Below are positions 21,769-33,064 of a stretch of DNA of 64,000 nucleotides, in pieces. The notes under the pieces are model-generated. The model saw only the letters and a program-made list of their open reading frames with translations. It did not search any database and had not been told where the DNA came from. The position numbers were made by a program, and so were the translations under genes. The DNA is taken from assembly GCA_949130485.1 (NCBI GenBank), contig OX422188.1:7208443-7272442 (forward strand). The letters run 5' to 3'. The DNA is from Agelas oroides. Its lineage: Eukaryota > Porifera > Demospongiae > Agelasida > Agelasidae. The first letter of the stretch is position 1. Each line of letters opens with the position of its first letter.

Positions 21769-22855
21769 ATGGCTGCTGTGAGTGTAAAAGAATGCTACAT
21801 GAAGCGTGACAGTTGTAAAAATAAGTAACTCTTGATCTAGGTCTCCACAGAATTGCATGCGTGCATGTGGAGACGTTTTTATAGGTACGGCTGCAGATTG
21901 TGACTGCATGCAGCTTCTGTCCCCCTCACCTTTCATATTTTACCATGTGCAAGTATGCATGAGTTTTGTAGCTACACAGGTGAATGAAGCAGACTCCTTA
22001 CATGCAGGCTCCACCCCCTGAGAAGAAACGCAAGGAGACACTGTTGAGTGCAGAGCTGGGGAAGTTCCTTGATAAGCGGGTGCGTGTCAAGTTTCAGGGT
22101 GGACGGGAAGGTGAGAACATGCACCCCAATTAGCTTCATCCCCAGGAGGAGGGAAAGCATTTTCTGGCCTGAGAATCAAGGGAAGAGGGGAGGTCGATCA
22201 TTCCCATGCACACTGTAGTGATAACCGACCATGCTCAAAATGTGGTCAACAATCAACAATGGTTTTGAAGAGGCTGGTCAACCACTAAATTAGTCTTCTT
22301 TCAACAGCTTTCCATTGCTTGCGCACCTGCACAGTCAATGCAGTAGTCAGCTGGTTCAGGAGCAAGCCTTCTTCCCAGTCCCCCCCCCCCTCCCCCCCCC
22401 CCCAGCCTTCTGTCACCTTGTTCATGCATGGGGAAAACCTCTTCAAAATTGATAGTCAAGATGTTGACCACGGCCGTAGCTGTGATTACAGTGCATATGG
22501 AAGTGATCCTCCTTGAGAATGAGGCTAGCATATGATGTACTTCATAATCTTCTGTTGCCATAGCAACTGGTATCCTGAAGGGGTACGATCAACTATTGAA
22601 TCTGGTGCTAGACGGGACAGCAGAACATGTACAAGGTCAGCTCGTCTGACTCCATTGCAACTGCTGTAACAACACAAGTAATGACTGCCACATTCCTCCT
22701 CCTCCTCAGACCCAGAGGATCCCTTCAAGCTCACGGATCAGACACGTGCTCTTGGGCTAGTGGTATGCCGGGGAACAGCAGTTGTGCTCATTTGTCCGGC
22801 TGACAGCATGGAAGCCATTGAGAACCCTTTCATACAACAACAAGATGCCATTTAG
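21769..22855 (+). CDS. LSM7: LSM7, U6 snRNA-associated Sm-like protein
   Basis: LSM7 is a subunit of the LSM2-8 ring (U6 snRNA, nucleus) and the LSM1-7 ring (mRNA decay, cytoplasm). The core exons end at 22110, then 22564-22635 and 22710-22855. The Sm1 motif reads RVKFQGGREATGILKGYDQ and LNLVLDGTAEHV; the Sm2 motif reads LGLVVCRGTAVVLICP; the tail NPFIQQQDAI is typical of LSM7. Two starts fit. One is ATG at 22002 (MQAPPPEKKR, 108 aa). The other is a 9-nt first coding exon at 21769-21777 (MAA, donor GTGAGT) spliced to 22008 (109 aa), which gives MAAAPPPEKKR. I prefer the second because the TGCAG at 22003-22007 is a usable acceptor, but it is not proven. Confidence 0.93.
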
Positions 22856-22931
22856 CCACATCTCTTCACCACACACATACATGATACATACATACATTCA
22901 AAACGTTTGCATGTAAAGAATTCAATGAGGA

Positions 22932-22937
22932 AATAAA
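22932..22937 (+). terminator. Polyadenylation signal AATAAA of LSM7
   Basis: AATAAA lies about 75 bp after the LSM7 stop codon. Confidence 0.55.
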
Positions 22938-23618
22938 AGTTGTTAGACTGAGTAAAATTGGTGTCATTAGAAATACAATGTCATGTGAACCATTTGATGA
23001 CAGAGAAGCTAGCTTCCAATGATACACGCACTCTGCAAGGTAGGTTCTAATAATGGATGATTTGTGATACACACGAATCATCTAAATGTGGGCGATTTGT
23101 CAATATTGTGATATACGAATACTTAGATCAGTTCTAGACTAACTTCATACCCAGGCTGTCCTATGAATGGCCTGGGTACAAGGCTAGTCTAGAACTGATG
23201 TCTCACGATACTTGTGGTGTCTCATAATCTTGTCTCTTGGTGTCTCTGGTGAGTCTAGAACTGATGTCTCACGATCCTTGTGGTGTCTCATAATCTTGTC
23301 TCTTGGCGTCTCTGGTGACCCAAGGTGTCTAGCATGCATGGTGTCTCAATGATGTCTTGTAGTGTACATGTCTTAATATATAGCCACAAGACTACCATAA
23401 ACCACACCAGTTAGGTTCCCAGAGCCTTCTATAACAGTACCAGGAGGACCAAGAGGGTCTGCTAAAACAACTCAGTCAGGTCTGAACACAAGAATAACCA
23501 TACCACAAACAACACCTGTACAATCAGAATGCAATCCAAAATGAAAAATTTAATGTTATAAGCTAAGGGCAGACGTACGGCAACTATTTGCATGATACTA
23601 GCACCTAACTACATGTTT
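22938..23618. other. Convergent LSM7 / SPPL2 intergenic stretch
   Basis: It contains a hairpin at 23137-23190 (GACTAACTTCATACCCAGGC / GCCTGGGTACAAGGCTAGTC). A direct repeat of about 50 bp follows (GTCTAGAACTGATGTCTCACG... twice, 23187-23305). No gene is seen. Confidence 0.6.
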
Positions 23619-25154
23619 TCATTTGTTGTGCTGTTTATTGATTAGAAGCGAGTCTTTCTCAACAGCACGATCAGCTTCAGACTCCGAGTGCTCAGCAACG
23701 TCATTTTCCTCCCCACCTTCAGGCTGTGACTTTGACTACATGTGCAGAGATAACATTACCAGTAAATGTGTGTGTGTCAGTGCGTGTGTCAGTAGCCTCG
23801 TTCCCAGGCCGTTCCCGCCTCCAGTTTTTGATCGCTTGCAGTATGCAAAAACGGAGGGGGAAGGTCTGGGAGCTAGAAAGAGTCACGTGCGTGACGTCAG
23901 GTAGACGTGAGGGTAGACGTGAGGGGGGCGGTGCCCGATCATTGTAACTCACAAACTTAGCCTCGAGTCTACCGAACAACTAGCCTCGTACTCAGGCCGT
24001 TACAGCCTGGGTACGAGGCTACCGAACAACGAGCTGTATTGACAAATGTCTTTCGAACGTTACAGTCTCATGTTCTTGGACAAGATATTACAAGGACCTT
24101 GAGATTCTTCGTTGGGCACTGCCCCCCCTCACGTCTATCTTCACGTCTACCTGACGTCACACATGTGACTCTTTCTCCCAGGCCTTCTCCCTCCATTTTT
24201 GCATACTGCAAGCGATCAAAAACTGGAGGTGGGAATGGTCTGGGAACGAGGCTATGTGTCATGCAGTGTGTGTGTCAGTGCGTGCGTCAGTGCATGTGTC
24301 ACACACACAACACGAGGACTGACCTTCCCAGTGAAGAAGAGCACAAACTCTCTTCTGACCAGAGCAGTGACTGTAACTGAGCCCAGAGTGGTGGGCACTA
24401 AATAGAGTAGGGCTGGTTGGGCCTGCCTCATTAGTGCCAGGGCAAGTAGTGTTGCCAAGAGACCTACACTGTATCCTGTGTGTGTGTGTGTATGTGTGTG
24501 TGCATGTGTGTGCGTGCGTGTGTGTGTGTGTGTGTGCATGTGTGTGTGTGTGTTCATGCATGCGTGTGTGCGTGTGTATGTATTTGTGTGTGTACACATG
24601 CATGTATGTGCAGCGTTGTTTATATCTTCACATGATCTTTCTAGTTAAACTTACAAGATATTTCCAGGCCCTTGCCTAGGTATACAGAAAAGCAGGCAGT
24701 GTGTGTGTATGTGTGTGTGTGCGCGTGCGTGCGGGCATCAAGCAAGGATCTGGAAATGAGGCTATAGCTGTGTGTGTGAGTGTGTGTGTTGTTGCTGCAT
24801 AACTTGTAGGCCTGCATGCCTATATTCAGGAGGTTCATGCATATACAATATCTTGCCCCACCTAGCTAGCAAATTCAGCTACCTCACTATTACCTATGCT
24901 GCTAATGGGGAAGTAAAGCTTCCTCCATCTCCCCGGCCAGAGTTGGTAGTCGAACTTGAGTGCCAACGTCACCAACAGCGCTGGTATCCCAACATCTCCA
25001 TATCCCAATAAGGCATAGTTCCGTGATGCTGTATATTCGGAACACACGGTCTCCAGCTCACTGGGAAGGAACTTGGGAATGATGAACACAATTGGTAGGG
25101 TCTCGTTACTGTTGGGACCTCCTGTCGCCGCCTTTACCATGATACTGACGTGAT

Positions 25155-25195
<41 letters not shown>

Positions 25196-28100
25196 TGTGT
25201 GTGTGTGCGCGCGTGCGTGTGTGTGTGTGTGTGTGCGTGTGTGTGTGTGTGGTGTGTGTATATATACGTGCGTGTGTGTGTGTGTGACTAGTGATGAGCC
25301 AGGTTGGAACGTAGCTAGCTTATCCAGTTTGTTGATCAGCCTACCGCTGTGAATAAAGGTGTGATGAAGACCATGAAGATATCGTAGAAGAACAGCAGCA
25401 CCATTAGCACAGCAACAACCCACACTTGCAGAAATTTCAGCCTTAAAAGCAGTAATACAATAAACGAGAATCCAAGAATATCCTGGAGTATCCAAGCATA
25501 CACAGCATGTCTCTCGACTGCCCACCACACCACTAGACCCGCACAGAAGACCAGCAGCATAAAGAACTTGGGGTCTGGACGGAGGTCGAGAATGGGAATA
25601 TTGTTCTTGGGTAGCCTGCACAGAAAGAACACACATAAATCACATGATCTCCCTTCAAGCATACATGCAAGTCACATGATCTCCCTTCAAGCATACATAC
25701 AAATCACATGATCTCCCTTCAAGCATACATGCAAGTCACATGATCTCCCTTCAAGCATGCATACAAATCACATGATCTTCCTTCAAGCATACATACAAGT
25801 CACATGATCTCCCTTCAAGAATACATACAAGTCACATGATCTCCCTTCAAGCATACATACAAGTCACATGATCTCCCTTCAAGCATACATACAAATCACA
25901 TGATCTCCCTTCAAGCATACATACAAATCACATGATCTCCCTTCAAGCATACATACAAGTCACATGACCTCCCTTCAAGCATACATACAAGTCACATGAT
26001 CTCCCTTCAAGCATACATACAAGTCACATGATCTCCCTTCAAGCATACATACAAGTTACATGATCTCCCTTCAAGCATACCGTATGGCGAGAAATTTTCG
26101 CGGCACAAAATTTTCGCGGTTTGTGTGGATTTGCCTCAGACCACGAAAATTTTAACCGCGAAATTTTGTGATGGTCATGCTTTGTGCTTTGTGATCGTCG
26201 AACCGCGAAAATATTTTCGCGAAATCTTTGCCAGCGGCAAATCCGCGAAAATTTCTCGCCATACGGTACATACAAGTCACATGATCTCCCTTCAAGTATA
26301 CATACAAATCACATGATCTCCCTTCAAGCATACATACAAGTCACATGACCTCCCTTCAAGCATATATACAAGTCACATGATCTCCCTTCAAGCATACATA
26401 CAAGTTACATGATCTCCCTTCAAGCATACCGTATGGCGAGAAATTTTCGCGGCACAAAATTTTCGCGGTTTGTGCGGATTTGCCTCAGACCACGAAAATT
26501 TTAACCGCGAAATTTTGTGATGGTCGTGCTTTGTGCTTTGTGCTTTGTGATCGTCGAACCGCGAAAATATTTTCGCAAAATCTTTGCCAGCAGCAAATCC
26601 ACGAAAATTTTGTCCCGCGAAAATTTCTCGCCATACGGTACATACAAGTCACATGATCTCCCTTCAAGCATACATACAAGTCACATGATCTCCCTTCAAG
26701 CATACATACAAGTTACATGATCTCCCTTCAAGCATACCGTATGGTGAGAAATTTTCGCGGCACAAAATTTTCGCGGTTTGCGCGGATTTGCCTCAGACCA
26801 CGAAAATTTTAACCGCGAAATTTTGTGATGGTCGTGCTTTGTGCTTTGTGCTTTGTGATCGTCGAACCGCAAAAATATTTTCGCGAAATCTTTGCCAGCA
26901 GCAAATCCGCGAAAATTTTGTCCCGCGAAAATTTCTCGCCATACGGTACATACAAGTCACATGATCTCCCTTCAAGCATACATACAAGTCACATGATCTC
27001 CCTTCAAGCATACATACAAGTCACATGATCTCCCTTCAAGAATACATACAAATTACATGATCTCCCTTCAAGCATACACATATACATACGGGTAGCCTCA
27101 TTTGACCTTAAGCCCCGCCCAGATTTCCATCGCTGGAAGTGAAAACTGGGCAGAGACCTGGGGTCAAAACTATATATACACACATGCACACCAAGAAATA
27201 TCATTCTCCAGCTTTTCATTGTGCTTGCAACCATTTCTGCTTTTCAACCAAGAGCTGAAGGTAGGGCTATATGAGCCTACAGCACTGGACAATACCGCTT
27301 CCCTCATCTCATCTTACATACTGTACCCTCCAGTCTTGCAACAAGCTTTGAAATTGCAGCTGGGGCTACACCTACCTGCAGCTGTTGAAGAGTGGTATGA
27401 GGGCGACGAAGGGAGAGAGTAGGTTGTACATGGCAGACATTGTCACTATACAGTAGATCACTATCACCACATACACTGCAGGGAGAGAAGGAACGTCAGC
27501 ACAGGAGTTACGCAGAGACCTTGCACGCCATGTAAGATCTTGGAGCTCAGTGCCTTCCTTAGCCTCGTTCCCAGACCACCACTCAGCTTCCATTACCAGT
27601 ACTGCCACAGAAAGCTGGGTGAGGGTCTGGATATGAGACTATACTTATATGATACGTTGACAAATTAAGCTAGTAACTAGACCGTGTGCCTATCACATGA
27701 CCAGCAAGGGCAGACTGTGTGCCTGTCACATGACCAGCAAGGGCAGACCGTGTGCCTGTCACATGACCAGCAAGGGGAGACCGTGTGCCTGTCACATGAC
27801 CAGCAAGGGCAGACTGTGTGCCTGTCACATGACCAGCAAGGGGAGACTGTGTGCCTGTCACATGACCAGCAAGGGTAGACTGTGTGCTTATGACCAGCAA
27901 GGGTAGACTGTGTGTTTATGATCAGCAAGGGTAGACTGTGTGCTTATGATCAGCAAGGCTCACCCATGACATTGTAGAAGAAGTAGAGCAGCAATAGGAA
28001 GGTGCAGATGAGGGTAAACAGTAGAAGGATGATTGCCACTGTCCAGCCCACTGACATTGACTTGTTGTCGAGGCTGGAGAGTCTGCTTTGACCACCTTCA

Positions 28101-31100
28101 CCCTTGCGGATCAGTAGACCATACCTGTACATGTGTGCATGTGAGATGTACCATATTCACTGCTTTGAACCACGTTATGTGGATTCTAGTCCAAGTTCAA
28201 ACCAGCAGAGGAGGAGAAAGTGCTGGTTTCAGTCTTAACCACTGTACAATTCAACATCTCCTGATACTATCAATCCATCTCCACACATTTACTATGACAA
28301 AGCCTCATTCCCAGGCGCTCGAAAAATCGGATTTTTCGAGCGCCTGGGAACGAGGCTAACTAATGACAGTGAATACAGTCGTATGATACAATTATGAAAG
28401 CTCATACCACTTATTGGTGATCAATCCATGTCCACACATTTACTCAACAGTGAATATAGCTGTGTGGCACCATTATGAAAGATGCTGATCATGACCCTCC
28501 ATTGGTGACGTACAGCTAATGCCTTAATGGAAATAATGGAGTCGGGTCGACAAAAGAATGGTTACGTTCTTGTGGCTGCTTACGACAAGAACGTTTCTGT
28601 CTATCCCCTCTGCTAGAGTTGTAAATGTAAATGTAAATGTAATGTTTTATTTTAGCAGGGAAGCCTCCTCAACTGACAGCTGATTTTCAGGGGGGCCCTG
28701 CCTCACAAGTACAGGTACAGGGGAAAATACAGTGTAAGCACAGAAGGAAAGAACAAAACATCTAAAAAAACAAAACATATATACAAGCAGCAACATGTGT
28801 ACAAAAAAAATTAAAATAACGTTGCAGTGCATGGGAAAAGCCTAATCTAGATATAACATTCCTCACAGAATCAGTTCTGAATTGCTAATCATTCAGGGGA
28901 AAAAAAACACCTTGGATTTGAGGCTAACCAGCTGTGCTGATATGGCAGCTGAGCAATGGGTTTAATTGGAAGTTTTTAACTGCACATGAGACAATGAGTT
29001 TGGTCACTGAGTTTCCTTTAGCTGAATGCATGTCAGCCTACTGTTATTACTTATGTAACTAGCCTCTGAGTCCACCAAACCTGAGGAACTCCCAGGGGGT
29101 ATTTGCAAGGTAGGAACCTAGCAGCACCGTCGTCACGGCAATAAGAAAGATGAGTGCTGCACTGGGATCCAGTGGAACACCGGGTGGGGTATAGACAGTG
29201 AGGTTGGAATGGTTGAGGGCCTGAGGGGGGAAGGGTTAGAGGTATGGGAGGAGATGGGGAGTAGGCTTCCGTGTATTATGCTGGCATTATTTTGCGCATA
29301 ACTGTTGTTGTCAAGCATCAAGCATAAAGCGAGCATTTTCGATTAGTTTATGGAAATTCATTATGCAAATCATGTGAGTGCAGTGCACATACAGTGTCGA
29401 CATGTCTGTTGTCAGTGTAACCGACAGTGTTGCCGAATCTGCTGATCGTATTTCGAGCGATCAAGTAGCTGCGAAGCAGCTAATTGCTACTAAGTAAGCT
29501 TCAAGCATCAAAGCGTTCTAAAGTAGTCTCGCAAGCCAGCCGTAATTTTCTCAAAAATGTGGCTGGCTGTCCCGCGAGACTAGGTCTCAATGATGCATTC
29601 TTCACAAATTCTGTGTGAGCAATTACAGGACTATAAAAGCATAATGAGAGCATAATGAGATAGTTTTGAAAGCATTATTAGACAAATTCATAAGCAATGA
29701 AGCATAGCATAAACATGAAAATGAGAAGCATAATAAGCGGAAGAGAGAATTATGAGTAAAAGGTTTGGGAGGAGGGGGGAGGGTGCATGAAAAATCACAT
29801 ACATGTGCCAGGATGGTTTCTCCACTTGTGTTGGAGGTGATGACCACAGGAATAGTGATTGCAATGGAGTCATTGTCTCCACCACTGGGCACAGTGTCCT
29901 GAGGGATAACATGGAAGGTCACATGACTAGCACACAAGCAATGGCATGTCACATGACTAGCACACAAGCAATGGCATGTCACATGACTAGCACAGTAGCT
30001 TATATCTCATTTGTTCCCAGGCCTTTACACCATCGTGTTGTTGGTGCTTTACAGTACACAAAGAAAAGAGGGAGGCTTTCAATGTCTACCCACAAGGGGA
30101 GGGGGGTCTCCAACTGAGAGAACACATTTTGTGCATGCATTGTGTGTCCTAGCTGTACCACAGCTGTTACATTTTTCACTTTGTGACAGGTCGAAACTCG
30201 ATAGACAAAGACTATAGAAAACACCGTCAAGATCAATCCGACCTCGAACTCTCAGCATCAGAAATAAATGACATCATCAATAAAAACTACGAAATGTTAT
30301 TTAACAAACTTGAACTGAAGTAAAATCATGGTTCTGTCAGAACAAAGGGGATATTTTTGGTGGTGCTACACACACAGCTGCAGTGAAAGTGAATGTAGTT
30401 ACCCCAGTGAACCATCCAGATAAGTGGCGTTTTTATTATGCAACACTAGGAGAAATTTTGAAACTGCTGCAAATCATGTGTACGAGGAAGTCCGACGCGC
30501 TTACATACATAGATATCAAATTTTCTTGCTTCTTTAGTTTTTCGTTACTTCCTCAGTGTGGAGATGCATTGTAGGGGGGGCAACTAGACAGCCTTCAAGG
30601 CGTAGGTTTGGTCATAAGCAGCAAAAAAAGTGGAAAAAGTTGTTAAAGTATTTGCTTTTGTTTTATGCTTCATCTATGGTTCAGAAATGTATGCTTAATT
30701 ATATTCCTGAGCCAACTAAAAAATTTTGTGTTCTCAGGTTGATGGGGTCCAGACAGAGTTCTGCCATGACAGATCTACCAGCAAGATTTTTTGATAGCTT
30801 GTGCATGTAAGCATGTGTGTAGGACATCCTCTTGTGCATGTATGTAATGCTCACCAGATGTGTTTCATTGTAGATTATAACAAGAAATGAAGCATTAGCC
30901 AATTGGGCGTTAAGAGCCTTTGCATAAAATGTGCAGTTGCCCCGCCTTGCTACCACTGCCTGGTCCAGTGCAGAAACAGAGAGGGCTTGGCAGCCATCGT
31001 TATCCCTGGGGACAATGAAGGGGTGCTGGGAGGACAGAAAGAGGGAGAAAGATACGTTTCAACACTAAGTCTTAGACCACAATTATTTTCAAATTTAATG

Positions 31101-31410
31101 GAAGTGGAGGGTTCTTTGGTGACGACTCACATAAACTGCATGGTCCGGAATCTTTCCTCCCCAATTGGGATTGAACGTGGCACAGAATTCTCCTCCTCCT
31201 TCAACAGACACGATTGTGTAGTCAGCACGCAGCACAGAAATCTGCGAGGAAAGGTTGTTTGGATCTTCAAACAGCAAAGTTTTCACAAATTATGCTTATG
31301 AAGTTTACTAGCTACCATCCAGTTCCCGAGCCAAGTCTACAGACTCCACACGGAGAAGTTACCTGAATTATTAGCAGAAATGATGCGAAGGCAACACAGG
31401 ATAGACTCAT
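23619..31410 (-). CDS. SPPL2: Signal peptide peptidase-like 2 (SPPL2A/B-type) intramembrane aspartyl protease
   Basis: A GxGD protease cleaving type II membrane proteins in late secretory and endosomal membranes. Eleven exons (-): 31410-31363, 31241-31131, 31025-30855, 29898-29803, 29220-29081, 28124-27964, 27475-27376, 25615-25345, 25155-24894, 24475-24324 and 23723-23619; 1617 nt, 538 aa. A signal peptide (LSCVAFASFLLIIQ) precedes a luminal PA domain with VARRGNCTFYAKAL. The catalytic pair is LLFFYDIF (Asp about residue 354) and LLGYGDVGIP (Asp about 420), with QPALLYLVP (about 474) as the substrate-docking PAL. WILQDILGFSF is also typical. The tail is acidic and ends in NKQHNK. Introns are swollen by minisatellites: three introns hold arrays containing TCACATGA, and two acceptors (exons 9 and 10) abut long CA tracts. 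It is head to head with DUT. Confidence 0.94.
23793..23875. mobile_element. Hairpin element, GATCGCTTGCAGTATGC subfamily
   Basis: TAGCCTCGTTCCCAGGCC and CTCCAGTTTTTGATCGC pair with GCAAAAACGGAG and GGTCTGGGAGCTA. The same interior is seen at 24170, 48740, 49604 and 53605. Confidence 0.85.
23981..24021. mobile_element. Short hairpin element
   Basis: TAGCCTCGTACTCAGGC pairs with GCCTGGGTACGAGGCTA around a 7-base loop. Confidence 0.85.
24170..24253. mobile_element. Hairpin element, GATCGCTTGCAGTATGC subfamily
   Basis: Opposite orientation to the copy at 23793. TTTTTGCATACTGCAAGCG and the right end GGTCTGGGAACGAGGCTA are intact. Confidence 0.8.
24476..24602. repeat. (TG)n microsatellite at the SPPL2 exon 10 acceptor
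   Basis: TG/CG-rich dinucleotide run; on the sense strand a CA tract ends at the AG of exon 10. Confidence 0.9.
25156..25288. repeat. (TG)n microsatellite at the SPPL2 exon 9 acceptor
   Basis: Long TG run; sense-strand CACACACAG directly precedes exon 9. Confidence 0.9.
26078..26268. mobile_element. TACCGTATGG-type palindromic element, copy 1 in the minisatellite
   Basis: Termini TACCGTATGGCGAGAAATTT and AAATTTCTCGCCATACGGTA, with several inner TTTTCGCGG / CCGCGAAAA pairs. Confidence 0.9.
26427..26640. mobile_element. TACCGTATGG-type palindromic element, copy 2 in the minisatellite
   Basis: Nearly identical to copies 1 and 3. It has an extra GCTTTGT unit and the TTTTGTCCCGCG inner block. 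Confidence 0.9.
26735..26948. mobile_element. TACCGTATGG-type palindromic element, copy 3 in the minisatellite
   Basis: Nearly identical to copy 2 and inserted at the same position of the 32-bp unit. Confidence 0.9.
27093..27165. mobile_element. Degenerate hairpin element
   Basis: TAGCCTCATTTGACC...GCCCAG(A)TTTCCA at the left, and TGGGCAGAGACCTGGGGTCAAAACTATA at the right. Confidence 0.5.
27560..27641. mobile_element. Hairpin element
   Basis: TAGCCTCGTTCCCAGACC and CACTCAGCTT pair with AAGCTGGGTG and GGTCTGGATATGAGACTA. Confidence 0.8.
27680..27957. repeat. 33-bp minisatellite, SPPL2 intron 6
   Basis: About eight units of GTGTGCCTGTCACATGACC plus AGCAAGGGCAGACT. The last copies are shortened. 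It ends close to the donor of exon 6. Confidence 0.9.
28301..28358. mobile_element. Hairpin element, perfect 28-bp arms
   Basis: AGCCTCATTCCCAGGCGCTC and GAAAAATC pair with GATTTTTC and GAGCGCCTGGGAACGAGGCT, with essentially no loop. Confidence 0.9.
29276..29340. repeat. GCATAAT-type dispersed repeat
   Basis: TTATGCTGGCATTATTTTG...GCATAAAGCGAGCAT resembles 43574-43640 (TTATGCTGGCATTAAAATG...GCATAATGCGAGCATAAT). A further GCATAATGAGAGCATAATG stretch is at 29638. Confidence 0.6.
29524..29582. mobile_element. Hairpin element, TAGTCTCG variant
   Basis: TAGTCTCGCAAGCCAGCC pairs with GGCTGGCTGTCCCGCGAGACTA. It is closest to the copy at 13177. Confidence 0.8.
29912..29996. repeat. 30-bp minisatellite at the SPPL2 exon 4 acceptor side
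   Basis: About 2.7 units of GTCACATGACTAGCACACAA plus GCAATGGCAT. Confidence 0.85.
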
Positions 31411-31626
31411 CTTCTTTACAGTGACAGTGTACTGTGAGTCAACAACGAGTGGGCCATGGCGCATGGCGTGGGCAGGACTGTGATCGAGATGACGCAATGA
31501 TTACATCGGGATTGGCGGCATTGCCGTTATGGCATTGTTTCTGATTGGTCAAACCATGGTCAAACTTTTATCCTTTTGGCGCGTACTCGAGCTAGAGCTT
31601 GCACACATTTTGCGTACAGTCTACAG
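31411..31626. promoter_or_regulatory. Divergent promoter SPPL2 / DUT
   Basis: 216 bp between start codons. It includes a CCAAT-type box in inverted form (GATTGG, about 31507 and 31541) on each side of the midpoint. Confidence 0.5.
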
Positions 31627-32864
31627 ATGTCCATGGCCATCTCTTCACCGGGGTCTCCCGACCTCGCCTTCCAACCCAAAAAGACGCGGCTGGCCTGCGA
31701 CTCTATCCTTTCCCTCATGGTGCAGAAACTCACTGCGAACGCCACCACACCCTCCCGCGGTTCACCCCAAGCAGCTGGATATGACTTGTACAGGTAGTTT
31801 ATACGTGTGCTGCTGTTCTGAAGTTAACTTATTGCAAGTAGCATATTAATACCTACCTGTGTATTGCTGCTACCATTGGTAGTATATAGAGTGACCTACT
31901 CTACTATCTATGCTGCTACACTGTCAAAACCACCTTTTACGAAATAGGACATTGTTATTAAAATCCCTGAAGAACTAAGCAGAAAATGTTGTGGGCGCAG
32001 ATTCCATTAACATTCTATTTCATGACCTTTTTTTTAAATCTCTTAACACACACGTGCATTAGTGCATATAATGTCACGATTCCTGCTGAGGGCAAAGCAC
32101 TGGTAAAGACAGACATTGCCATAGCTCTTCCTGAAGGGTGCTATGGTAGAGTGGGTAGGTGGGCTCATGTGACAGTCTTGTGACAGTGCATGGCAGATCA
32201 TGTGATCTTGGCACCCCCTTGCTCAGCTCCACGGTCCAGTCTGTCCTGGAAGTCCCACATTGATGTTGGAGGTATGTTAGTCCTGTTGGCAGGATTTTAG
32301 AAAGAGAATAATGCCTTACTTGGTCAAGTAATTTGTATTGTGTTAGAAGGATTAAGCATTGATTGTGCCTCACACAATAGCTGGAGTGATTGACAGGGAT
32401 TACCGTGGAAACGTAGGAGTGGTGCTGTTCAATCTCTCAAAAGTAGACTATGAAGGTACGTCCTTATTAGGGAAACTGGAGGCTCGCATGCAAGGTGTTC
32501 TAGGCCCCCACCCAGCTTTTCATTACTTGCAGACTAAGTTGTACCTGGGCCTGGAAATGAAGCTACCACATGCAAGTGTATATGATAGTTTTCCTTTCTC
32601 TGCAGTGAAAAGAGGAGACCGAATAGCTCAGTTGGTCCTTGAGAGAATTTTCACTCCACCTGTTGAGGAAGTAGAGGTAATCTTGTTGCATGTGGGCATG
32701 TACCTGGACTGCCATTTTGAATCTTAGAGATTACTCCTCCCTGTGTACATTATCATCTCCGAGCTGATTTTGCCAAAGCCTTTGTTAACAGAATTTCCTT
32801 TGATCTTCAGGAGTTGTCATCCACAAAGAGGGGTGCTGGAGGATTTGGCTCAACAGGCAACTAA
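31627..32864 (+). CDS. DUT: dUTP pyrophosphatase (dUTPase)
   Basis: Hydrolyses dUTP to dUMP and PPi, keeping uracil out of DNA and feeding dTMP synthesis. It is a homotrimer. Six exons, 31627-31793, 32063-32154, 32227-32271, 32381-32455, 32606-32676 and 32811-32864, give 167 aa. All five trimeric dUTPase motifs are seen: I AAGYDLYSAY, II APRSSLSWK, III GAGVIDRDYRGNVGV (catalytic Asp), IV GDRIAQL, V KRGAGGFGSTG. Motif II has Ser where the usual form is PRSG. No mitochondrial presequence is obvious in the short N-terminal extension. It is head to head with SPPL2 and tail to tail with PRPF3. Confidence 0.97.
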
Positions 32865-32941
32865 CTCAGTGACCATGAACTCCACATTACTGGCATTCTA
32901 TTATCTATTGGTTCTTCAGCTTGTCATGATTCCTTCTTGAT

Positions 32942-33062
32942 ATATTTCGAACAGGTAGTGATTTACAATTAAAAGAAGAATTAGTGAAGTGCACGCACTA
33001 GCATACAGATGGAACATATACAATTAAAAGAAGAATTAGTGAAGTTCAGATGGAACATATTA
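32942..33062. repeat. Short direct duplication in the DUT / PRPF3 intergenic gap
   Basis: CAATTAAAAGAAGAATTAGTGAAG occurs twice, about 53 bp apart, each copy followed by CAGATGGAACATAT. Confidence 0.8.
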
Positions 33063-33064
33063 AA

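Larger units (their letters stand above)
25636..27080. repeat. 32-bp minisatellite with three embedded palindromic elements, SPPL2 intron 7
   Basis: Tandem units read approximately CAAGTCACATGATCTCCC plus TTCAAGCATACATA. There are more than 20 units with A/G and T/C variants, interrupted at 26078, 26427 and 26735 by TACCGTATGG-type elements. The flanking units resume in register after each insertion. Confidence 0.95.

Noticed and set aside
25636-27080. CRISPR-like regular array
   Set aside because: Units are direct tandem repeats without unique spacers, in an intron of an animal gene.
30240-30810. Short AT-rich ORFs in SPPL2 intron 3
   Set aside because: No family resemblance, no splice partners; could be old repeat debris but cannot be shown.
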